A program made the position numbers and the translations under genes. From contig NZ_CBCRXM010000004.1 in assembly GCF_965137005.1 (NCBI RefSeq), forward strand, positions 124,001-188,000: a DNA stretch of 64,000 nucleotides. Reading direction: 5' to 3'. Of the stretch, positions 50,846-58,748 are shown piece by piece. The DNA comes from Sphingomonas_O antarctica (GTDB taxonomy: Bacteria; Pseudomonadota; Alphaproteobacteria; Sphingomonadales; Sphingomonadaceae). Below the pieces are notes generated by a model that saw only the letters and a program-made list of their open reading frames with translations, did no database searches and was not told the origin of the DNA. Each line of letters begins with the position of its first letter. Position 1 is the stretch's first letter.

Positions 50846-50872
50846 GGCGGCGGGGTCACAAACCCCGCCGCC
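50846..50872 (+). other. Perfect hairpin between exbB and exbD
   Basis: GGCGGCGGGGT pairs fully with ACCCCGCCGCC around CACAA. There is no T tract, so it is more likely a pause or mRNA-stabilising hairpin than a terminator. It could set different ExbB and ExbD levels. Confidence 0.7.
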
Positions 50873-50898
50873 GCCGACTTTCCAAGGATCAAGATTTC

Positions 50899-51393
50899 AT
50901 GGCGATCAGTTCAACAATGGACGAGGGCGACGAATTTCCCCCCATGTCGGACATCAACACGACGCCGCTCGTCGACGTCATGCTGGTGCTTCTGATCATC
51001 TTCCTGATCACGATCCCGGTCGTGTTGCAGAACGTGAAGGTGTCGCTGCCCAAAGTGCGGTTCGACGCGACGACGACCAAGCCGGAAAACGTCAACCTGT
51101 CGGTGCGCGGTGTCGGGGCCAATAGCCTGACATGCGAAGTGTACTGGAACCAGACCAAGGTCGGACCCCAGGAACTTGAAGACCGCGCGGTGGCCAAGCT
51201 GAAGCTGGAAATCGCCAAGCAGGGCGGCGTGAATGCAGTGGGCCTTGAATTGCCGGAAGCGCATATTCGTGCCGACATCAACACGCCGTACAAGTGCGTC
51301 GGCGGGGCGATTTACGTGATGCAACGCGCGGGCTTCGTACGCGTGGGCTTCATTTCCGAACCACCGCCGGGTGAAGGCGTCGAACGTCTCTAA
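50899..51393 (+). CDS. exbD: Biopolymer transport protein ExbD (first copy)
   Basis: ExbD passes protons through the motor with ExbB and pulls on TonB. The 164-residue protein has the single membrane helix with the essential aspartate (INTTPLVDVMLVLLIIFLIT) and a periplasmic domain that is longer than in the other two copies (about 20 residues more), with two cysteines (LTCEVYW, YKCVGG). It lies 60 bases after exbB. Confidence 0.9.
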   Translation: MAISSTMDEGDEFPPMSDINTTPLVDVMLVLLIIFLITIPVVLQNVKVSLPKVRFDATTTKPENVNLSVRGVGANSLTCEVYWNQTKVGPQELEDRAVAKLKLEIAKQGGVNAVGLELPEAHIRADINTPYKCVGGAIYVMQRAGFVRVGFISEPPPGEGVERL

Positions 51394-51418
51394 TCGACTT
51401 TTCTAGGAGTTACGCCTC

Positions 51419-51853
51419 ATGGCAATGAGTACAGGCCGCGGCGAAGACGAGCCGATGATGGAAATGAACACGACGCCGTTGATCGACGTCATGCTCGTTC
51501 TCCTCGTGATGTTCATCATCACCATCCCGATTCAGACGCACGCGGTAAAGATCGATCTTCCCGCGGCGACGCCGCCGAACCAACCCAAGCCTCCGATCGA
51601 TCCGGTGGTGAATAACCTGACGATCAGCCCAGCGGCGCAGGTCCTGTGGAACGGCACGCCGATCGATATGGCGACGCTGCGCGTCTACCTCGACCGCACC
51701 CGCGTCATGACGCCCGAACCCGAGCTGCATTTTCAGCCCGATGCCTATTCACGCTTCGACACGGTCGATCGCGTGCTGGCGACGGTGAAGCGCAGCCAGG
51801 TTTCGAAGTTCGGATTCGTCGGCAACGAAAACTATTATAATTACGACAAGTGA
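51419..51853 (+). CDS. Biopolymer transport protein ExbD (second copy)
   Basis: A 144-residue ExbD homologue with the same membrane helix and aspartate (NTTPLIDVMLVLLVMFIITI) and a short periplasmic domain ending SKFGFVGNENYYNYDK. It is about 70% identical by eye to the third copy and much less similar to the first. It follows the first exbD after 25 bases with AGGAG upstream, so it probably shares the tonB-exbB transcript. A terminator follows at 51948. Confidence 0.9.
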   Translation: MAMSTGRGEDEPMMEMNTTPLIDVMLVLLVMFIITIPIQTHAVKIDLPAATPPNQPKPPIDPVVNNLTISPAAQVLWNGTPIDMATLRVYLDRTRVMTPEPELHFQPDAYSRFDTVDRVLATVKRSQVSKFGFVGNENYYNYDK

Positions 51854-51947
51854 CGCTGGCAGGGCCTGACAAGAGCGTAGCGCAAGCGAGCAAACGTTAG
51901 CCTCGTCCCGTCGATGTCGTCGTCGGCGCGCGCGAGCGAGAACGAAG

Positions 51948-51976
51948 AAAAGGCGGGGTAACTCCCGCCTTTTTAC
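51948..51976 (+). terminator. Rho-independent terminator of the tonB-exb operon
   Basis: AAAAGGCGGG and CCCGCCTTTT form a ten-pair stem with a short loop and a T5 tract (TTTTT then ACT). It separates the second exbD from the third. Confidence 0.85.
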
Positions 51977-52002
51977 TGTCTGGCCCTTGCAATTCGAAAG
52001 AC

Positions 52003-52019
52003 ATGTGACATCATCACAT
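52003..52019. promoter_or_regulatory. Palindromic operator candidate upstream of the third exbD
   Basis: ATGTGA and TCACAT are perfect inverted arms around CATCA, 20 bases before the ATG at 52040. The arms match CRP/FNR-type half-sites (TGTGA/TCACA) but the spacer is one base shorter than the CRP consensus. Confidence 0.45.
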
Positions 52020-52039
52020 TTCCTGCAAGGAGATGTCCG

Positions 52040-52468
52040 ATGGCTATGGCAATGTCACGTGCCGACGATCAACCGCTCATGGAACTGAACACGACGCCAC
52101 TAATCGATGTGATGCTCGTCCTGCTCGTGATGTTCATCGTGACGATCCCGCTGCAAACGCACGCGGTCAAAATCGACTTGCCGGGCGTTACGCATCCGTT
52201 GCCGGCATCGCCCGACCCGGTCGTCAACACCCTGACCGTGAGCCGCTCCGGCATTATTGGCTGGAACGGCGCACCGATCGATCTGACGACGCTCGGCACG
52301 TATCTCGACCGGACGCGTGCAATGACGCCCGAACCCGAATTGCATTTTCAGCCCGAAGCTGCCGCGCGCTTCGACACCGTCGATCACGTGCTCGCGACGG
52401 TGAAGCGCAGCGGTGTTTCGAAATTCGGCTTTGTCGGCAACGAACGCTTTTACCGTTACAACAACTGA
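52040..52468 (+). CDS. Biopolymer transport protein ExbD (third copy)
   Basis: A 142-residue ExbD homologue, nearly a duplicate of the second copy: the same helix (NTTPLIDVMLVLLVMFIVTI), the same TPEPELHFQP and SKFGFVGNERFYRY segments. It lies 186 bases after the second copy, behind a terminator and next to a palindrome, so it probably has its own control. AAGGAG about 9 bases upstream sets the ATG. It ends 4 bases from the convergent small gene. Confidence 0.9.
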   Translation: MAMAMSRADDQPLMELNTTPLIDVMLVLLVMFIVTIPLQTHAVKIDLPGVTHPLPASPDPVVNTLTVSRSGIIGWNGAPIDLTTLGTYLDRTRAMTPEPELHFQPEAAARFDTVDHVLATVKRSGVSKFGFVGNERFYRYNN

Positions 52469-52472
52469 TCGG

Positions 52473-52604
52473 TCAGGCCGCGCCCGGATCGGGGACGTCG
52501 ACGTCGCCGGGCATGGGCGAAACTTCCGCGGGCGGTGCGCTCGGCTGCGGGGTTTCGACCGGGCCGGTGTCAGGCTGCGGGTCGGGGGGAGGAATGGTCG
52601 CCAT
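52473..52604 (-). CDS. Small proline-rich protein (43 residues)
   Basis: A very short gene with a strong ribosome-binding site (AAAGGAG, 8 bases before the ATG). The product is made mostly of Pro, Asp, Ala and Glu, e.g. MATIPPPDPQPDTGPVETPQ, with no membrane segment and no cysteine, so it is likely disordered. Codon use fits the genome. It is convergent with the third exbD. It is inferred from the start site and open frame only; the function is unknown. Confidence 0.6.
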   Translation of the reverse strand: MATIPPPDPQPDTGPVETPQPSAPPAEVSPMPGDVDVPDPGAA

Positions 52605-52709
52605 GTAACTTCTCCTTTGCAGGAAAGATAACGCGCGACCCGGCATCTGCGCTCCCTTGCCTTTCGCGACCTCGCTGCTAAGGCCGCGCGCTTGCCGAAC
52701 AGTCCGGCC

Positions 52710-52794
52710 GCGGGCGTGGCGAAACTGGTAGACGCGCCAGATTTAGGTTCTGGTATCGCAAGATGTGGGGGTTCGAGTCCCTTCGCCCGCACCA
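52710..52794 (+). tRNA. tRNA-Leu (anticodon TAG)
   Basis: The 85 bases fold as a class II tRNA: acceptor GCGGGCG/CGCCCGC, D arm, anticodon stem CCAGA/TCTGG with loop TTTAGGT (anticodon TAG), a long variable arm (TATCGCAAGATGT region), T arm GGTTCGAGTCC and an encoded CCA end. It reads CUA codons. Confidence 0.97.
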
Positions 52795-52903
52795 GTGACC
52801 ACGACTTGAACCTGTCCGGCGGACGGGTTCGGCGCGGTCACTCCCGAGCGTATGCGAAGGGGTCGTGACCGAGGTCGAACGAAACGAAAGACGAAGAAAA
52901 CCG

Positions 52904-54487
52904 ATGAAGATCGCCGAGACTGTGAACGAAGGCCTGAAGCGCGCCTACACATTGACCATCCCCGCCAAGGAGATCGAGGCACGTGTCGATGCGGAAGTGA
53001 CCAAGGTCGCGCCGCAGATCCGTATGCCCGGTTTCCGCCCCGGCAAGGTTCCCGCGAACCTGGTCAAGAAGATGCACGGCCCCTCGCTGATGCAGGATGC
53101 GCTCAACACCGCGATCCAGGATGGCGTGCAAAAGGTCATTGGCGACAATGGCCTGCGCCCCGCGATGCAGCCTTCGGTCGAATTAGGCGACGGCTATGAA
53201 CCCGGCAAGGATGCCAAGGTCAGCATCGCGCTCGAAGTCCTTCCGCAGGTGCCGACGCCGTCGATCGACGGTCTCAAACTCGAGCGTCTGACCGTCGAAG
53301 CCGATGACGCGGCGATCGATATCCAGTTGCAACAGCTGGCGGGCAGCAATAAGCGGTTCGAAGCCGCGCCGGCCAAGCACAAAGCGGTCATTGGCGACCT
53401 CGTCGTCATGGACTTTGTCGGCAAAGTCGGCGGTGTGGCGTTCGACGGCGGCACTGGACAGGGCATGGAAGTCGAAATCGGCACCGGTCGCCTGATCCCG
53501 GGCTTCGAGGATCAATTGGTCGGCGTGAAGGCGAACGACGAAAAGACGATCAACGTCAGTTTCCCCGCCGATTACAACGTCAAGGATCTCGCCGGTCAGC
53601 CCGCGACCTTCGACCTGGTGATCAACGAAGTCCGTACTGCCGCAGAAGCGAAGATCGACGACGAGTTCGCCAAATCGCTCGGCCTGCAGGGTCTCGAGCA
53701 GCTCAAGGGCCTGCTCAAGGGTCAGGCGGAGCAGGAACTGAACGGACTCACACGCACGCACATGAAGCGCAAACTCCTCGACCAATTGGCCGAGGGTCAC
53801 AGCTTCGACGTGCCGCCGTCGATGGTCGAAGCCGAATTCGACCAGATCTGGCGTCAGCTGGAGCATGAAGCGAGCCACGAAGCCGATCCTGCGGCGGCCT
53901 TGGCCGAAATGGAAGCCGAACGCGACGATTACCGCCGCATCGCCGAGCGTCGCGTGCGCCTCGGCCTGTTGCTGAGTGAAATCGGCCAGACCAATGGCGT
54001 CGAGGTTTCCAACCAGGAAATGCAGCGCCTGATCGCCCAAGCCGCGCAGCAATATGATCCCAAGGAGCGCGAGCGCTTCGTGCAGTATGTCCAGAACGAA
54101 CCGATGGCCGCCGCGCAGCTGCGGGCGCCGCTGTACGAGGACAAGGTGGTCGATTTCCTGTTCAGCAAGGCCGAGATCACTGACCGCACGTCATCGCGCG
54201 CCGAACTCGAAGCGGCGATCGAGGAAGACGATACCGGTGGGCACGTCCATGGTCCCGGCTGCGGCCACGATCATGACGAAAAGCAGACTAAAAAGCCTGC
54301 TGCCAAGAAAGCCGCTGCGCCCAAGGCTGAAAAGGCTGAGGCTGCTCCTGCAGAGAAGGCACCTGCCGCCAAAAAGCCCGCTGCGAAGAAGGCTGTTGTG
54401 GACGACGCGGTGAAGGCCGAACCGGTAAAGAAGGCGGCTCCGGCGGCAAAGGCGCCTGCCAAGAAGGCAGCTGCGAAGAAAGCCTAA
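52904..54487 (+). CDS. tig: Trigger factor with Lys/Ala-rich C-terminal tail
   Basis: The ribosome-bound chaperone and prolyl isomerase. The 527-residue protein has the ribosome-binding domain with the GFRPGK signature (43-48), the FKBP-type isomerase domain (DLVVMDFVGKVGGVAFDGGT) near residues 165-240, and the helical C-domain. After about residue 445 comes a tail not found in E. coli: a His/Asp cluster (HVHGPGCGHDHDEK) and about 60 residues of Lys/Ala/Pro repeats like histone H1. The ATG at 52904 is preferred over a GTG at 52865. It is the first gene before clpP and clpX. Confidence 0.95.
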   Translation: MKIAETVNEGLKRAYTLTIPAKEIEARVDAEVTKVAPQIRMPGFRPGKVPANLVKKMHGPSLMQDALNTAIQDGVQKVIGDNGLRPAMQPSVELGDGYEPGKDAKVSIALEVLPQVPTPSIDGLKLERLTVEADDAAIDIQLQQLAGSNKRFEAAPAKHKAVIGDLVVMDFVGKVGGVAFDGGTGQGMEVEIGTGRLIPGFEDQLVGVKANDEKTINVSFPADYNVKDLAGQPATFDLVINEVRTAAEAKIDDEFAKSLGLQGLEQLKGLLKGQAEQELNGLTRTHMKRKLLDQLAEGHSFDVPPSMVEAEFDQIWRQLEHEASHEADPAAALAEMEAERDDYRRIAERRVRLGLLLSEIGQTNGVEVSNQEMQRLIAQAAQQYDPKERERFVQYVQNEPMAAAQLRAPLYEDKVVDFLFSKAEITDRTSSRAELEAAIEEDDTGGHVHGPGCGHDHDEKQTKKPAAKKAAAPKAEKAEAAPAEKAPAAKKPAAKKAVVDDAVKAEPVKKAAPAAKAPAKKAAAKKA

Positions 54488-54499
54488 GCGATTCCGCGC

Positions 54500-55423
54500 A
54501 TGAAGATCGCCGTCCTCCTGCCATGTTATAATGAGGAGGCGGCGATCGCGCGGACCGTCGCGGATTTTCGCGCGGCGCTGCCCGACGCGGTGATCCATGT
54601 TTACGACAACAACTCGTCCGACGGTACCGTCGCGGTGGCGCGCGGGGCAGGGGCGACGGTTGGCACCGAACGGATGCAGGGCAAAGGACACGTCGTCCGT
54701 CGCATGTTTGCCGACATCGATGCCGACATTTACATCCTCGCGGACGGGGACGCGACCTATGAGGCGGCCGCCGCACCCGAACTCGTCCGGCGTTTGCTCG
54801 ACGAACGCCTGGACATGGTCGTCGGCGCGCGGAAATCCGAGATCGAGGCCGCCTATCGCCGGGGTCACCGCCTCGGTAACCGCCTGCTGACGGGGATGCT
54901 CGCCTGGACCTTCGGGCGCAGCTTCACCGACATCCTCAGCGGCTATCGCGTCTTCTCGCGCCGCTTCGTCAAATCCTTCCCGTTGCTGTCATCGGGTTTC
55001 GAGATCGAAACCGAAATCAGCGTCCACGCGCTCGAAATGCGCATGCCCGTCGCCGAAGTCGTGACAGCTTATGCCGCGCGGCCCGAAGGTTCGGTGTCGA
55101 AACTCAACACTTATGGCGACGGCTGGCGAATCCTGAAAACGATCGCGATGCTGTTCCGACTTGAACGACCGCTCGCTTTCTTCGGCGGTTTTGCATTGTT
55201 GCTGCTCGTTGCCGCGCTGGTTCTCGCCGAACCCCTCGCCGTAACCTACGCCGCGACCGGCCTGGTTCCACGCTTCCCGACGGCGATCCTCGCCACCGGC
55301 CTTGTGCTGCTCTCGGCGCTCAGTCTCTTCACCGGCCTGATCCTCGATACGGTGGTGCGCGGTCGACGTGAGGCCAAGCGGCTCGCCTATCTCGCCCAAC
55401 CGGCGCCCGGATCGGTTTCGTAA
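54500..55423 (+). CDS. Family 2 glycosyltransferase with C-terminal membrane helices
   Basis: A 307-residue protein. Residues 1-220 form a GT-A glycosyltransferase domain: VLLPCYNEEAAIARTV, the DxD-type site (ADGDATYE), and the FTDILSGYRVFSRRF motif of the DPM1/GtrB branch. Two membrane helices follow (FGGFALLLLVAALVLAE and AILATGLVLLSALSLFTGLI). It probably transfers a sugar to polyprenyl phosphate. It lies 12 bases after tig, between tig and clpP. Confidence 0.88.
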   Translation: MKIAVLLPCYNEEAAIARTVADFRAALPDAVIHVYDNNSSDGTVAVARGAGATVGTERMQGKGHVVRRMFADIDADIYILADGDATYEAAAAPELVRRLLDERLDMVVGARKSEIEAAYRRGHRLGNRLLTGMLAWTFGRSFTDILSGYRVFSRRFVKSFPLLSSGFEIETEISVHALEMRMPVAEVVTAYAARPEGSVSKLNTYGDGWRILKTIAMLFRLERPLAFFGGFALLLLVAALVLAEPLAVTYAATGLVPRFPTAILATGLVLLSALSLFTGLILDTVVRGRREAKRLAYLAQPAPGSVS

Positions 55424-55487
55424 ACGGGGCTTGAACCGCTCGCTGCGACCGCCAACATAGGCGGCAGGGCAAAACTAAGGACTTTTC

Positions 55488-56138
55488 ATGAGCACGCCAG
55501 ACCACGCCGACATTATCGGCGGCCTCGTTCCCATCGTCATCGAACAGTCGAGCCGCGGCGAACGCAGCTTCGACATCTATTCGCGTCTGTTGCGCGAACG
55601 GATCGTGTTCATCGTCGGCGGGGTCGAGGACCAAATGGCCTCGCTCATCACCGCGCAATTGCTCTTCCTGGAGTCCGAGAACCCCAAGAAGGACATTTAC
55701 ATGTACATCAACTCGCCGGGCGGCGTGGTGACGGCGGGTCTCGCGATTCACGACACGATGCAATATGTTCGTCCCGAAGTCGGCACGGTGTGCATCGGTC
55801 AGGCGGCATCGATGGGCAGTTTCCTTCTGGCGGCGGGTGAGCCGGGCAAGCGCGTTGCGCTGACTAACAGCCGCATCATGATCCATCAGCCTTCGGGCGG
55901 CGCGCAGGGCATGGCGTCGGATATCGAAATCCAGGCGAAGGAAATCCTCCGCATGCGTCATCGCCTCAACACGCTTTATGCCAAATACACCGGCAAGACG
56001 ATCGAGGAGATCGAGCGCGCTATGGACCGCGACAATTTCTTAGAGGCCGACGAAGCCCTGAAGTTTGGTTTGATCGACAAAGTTTACGACAAGCGGCCCG
56101 CGGCAACCGAGGATGGCATCACGCCACCAACCGCGTAA
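55488..56138 (+). CDS. clpP: ATP-dependent Clp protease proteolytic subunit
   Basis: The serine peptidase of the ClpXP and ClpAP proteases. The 216-residue protein has the catalytic Ser108 (GQAASMGSFLLAAG) and His133 (MIHQPSGGAQG), the DRDNFLEADEA region with the catalytic Asp, and the YINSPGGVV motif. A CTTGAA at 55430 upstream weakly recalls a heat-shock -35 box. It is separated from clpX by 126 bases. Confidence 0.97.
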   Translation: MSTPDHADIIGGLVPIVIEQSSRGERSFDIYSRLLRERIVFIVGGVEDQMASLITAQLLFLESENPKKDIYMYINSPGGVVTAGLAIHDTMQYVRPEVGTVCIGQAASMGSFLLAAGEPGKRVALTNSRIMIHQPSGGAQGMASDIEIQAKEILRMRHRLNTLYAKYTGKTIEEIERAMDRDNFLEADEALKFGLIDKVYDKRPAATEDGITPPTA

Positions 56139-56153
56139 CATCGGTAGACGGTG

Positions 56154-56171
56154 TGTCACCTTTGTCACCTT
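56154..56171 (+). repeat. Tandem 9-base repeat upstream of clpX
   Basis: TGTCACCTT occurs twice without a gap, about 95 bases before the clpX ATG. It may be an operator for clpX, which appears to be transcribed separately from clpP. Confidence 0.5.
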
Positions 56172-56264
56172 AAGGGCGGTCGGGGACGAAAATTCGCCAT
56201 TGCCCGTTAAGGTCATTACAGTAACATGGCGGCGGGCTTGCTCGCCCCGACAGGACAGGTTTGA

Positions 56265-57517
<1,253 letters not shown>

Positions 57518-57521
<4 letters not shown>

Positions 57522-58063
57522 TCTGTTTGCTGCTCCTGGCTGGTGCGCTCGCCGGCGCGCCGATGGCAGCAACGCTGTCACCCGCTCCTGCGGTGTTGCA
57601 GGCGGGTCTGGCTGGCAAGTGGGTCGGAGCGCTCGGTTACCGCGATTATCAGAGCGACAAACTGTTCGAACTGGCGGTAAAAACCGAAATTCTTGCCTTG
57701 CCGGATACGGTGACGGTGCTGCGGATTTCGGCTTTCGACGACGGTCCAAAGGTGGGCCAGGTCTACATCACGTCGGCAAGTCTTTACGACTCGACGGGCG
57801 GCACGGTGACCACGGCTTCTCTGCGCAAGGGCCGTCCGGTCGAAAATGAAACCGACCGCGTGTCGACGCAGCGGTTCACCGACGCGGCGCACTGGACAGT
57901 CATTTACGAACGCGCGGGCGAGGATGGCGACAAAGCGGCCCAGATCAGGACGACCGAGACGCGTGATGGCGACGTCGTGATTGCCGTGAAGGAAGTGATG
58001 CCGGCAGGCACGGTCACATGGCGTTTCCGCAACCAGACCCGCCTCGCCAAAGCGGCAAATTGA
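57518..58063 (+). CDS. Hypothetical secreted protein
   Basis: No family was recognised. The 181-residue protein starts with TTG inside the clpX stop. It has a signal peptide (LICLLLLAGALAGAPMAA), then a beta-rich lipocalin-like mature part (LAGKWVGALGYRDYQSDKLF, then WRFRNQTRLAKAAN at the end). The small size and single domain suggest a periplasmic protein. It lies between clpX and chpT and is probably co-transcribed with clpX. Confidence 0.65.
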
Positions 58064-58073
58064 GCATTCTGGC

Positions 58074-58712
58074 ATGACGTCAGACCCGATCGATCTCGCC
58101 AGCCTGTTCTGTTCGCGGCTGTGTCACGACCTGTTGAGCCCGGTCGGAGCGATGGCCAACGGCCTGGAATTGCTTGCCGACGAAAATGACGACGCAACGC
58201 GCGGGCAGATCATGGGCTTGCTCGGCGACAGCGCGCGGGTGTCCGCCAACAAGCTCAAATTCTTTCGCCTGGCCTTTGGTGCGGCGGGCGGTTTCGGCGA
58301 CCGCGTCGATACCGGCGAAGCGCGTTCGGCGATCGAGGGCTTGCTCACCAACGATGGCAAGATCGCGGTCGACTGGCTCGTTGAGGATGCAAGTCTCGAC
58401 AAGGCGGCGATCAAGGTCATGCTCAATCTCGCATTGCTCGCTGGCGAGGCGCTGGTTCGCGGCGGGCGCGTCGCTGTGGGGGCAGAAACCGGTGGGAATA
58501 CGACCGAACTGGTGATTAGGGCAGAGGGCGCGCGGTTGGTACTTGACCCCGAGGTCGCTGCGACCCTGACCGGCGGCCACGCCACGCCGACGCCGAAACT
58601 GGCGCCCGCCTGGCTGGTCAATTCGCTGACCGCGGCCAGCGGCGGTCATGCGCAGGTCGTCTCGCCGGAAGACGGCGTGCTGTTGTTCGGGGCTACACTG
58701 GGCCGCGTTTAG
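58074..58712 (+). CDS. chpT: Histidine phosphotransferase ChpT
   Basis: ChpT relays phosphate from the kinase CckA to CtrA and CpdR in the alphaproteobacterial cell-cycle phosphorelay. The 212-residue protein has the dimerisation helices with the phosphoacceptor H18 (CSRLCHDLLSPVGAMANGLE) and a degenerate GHKL-like C-terminal domain with no ATP-binding motifs, as expected. It follows a hypothetical gene after 10 bases and is followed by a CtrA-like box and the che operon. Confidence 0.9.
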   Translation: MTSDPIDLASLFCSRLCHDLLSPVGAMANGLELLADENDDATRGQIMGLLGDSARVSANKLKFFRLAFGAAGGFGDRVDTGEARSAIEGLLTNDGKIAVDWLVEDASLDKAAIKVMLNLALLAGEALVRGGRVAVGAETGGNTTELVIRAEGARLVLDPEVAATLTGGHATPTPKLAPAWLVNSLTAASGGHAQVVSPEDGVLLFGATLGRV

Positions 58713-58723
58713 CCGCATCTTAA
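58709..58723 (+). promoter_or_regulatory. Candidate CtrA-binding site upstream of cheA
   Basis: TTAG-N7-TTAA fits the CtrA consensus TTAA-N7-TTAA with one mismatch. It lies over the chpT stop codon, 25 bases before the cheA ATG. Confidence 0.5.
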
Positions 58724-58748
58724 CTCCGATCGTGCAACGAGCACGGTC

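Noticed and set aside
55424..55487. Heat-shock promoter before clpP
   Set aside because: CTTGAA at 55430 fits a -35 box but no convincing -10 box lies at the right distance.
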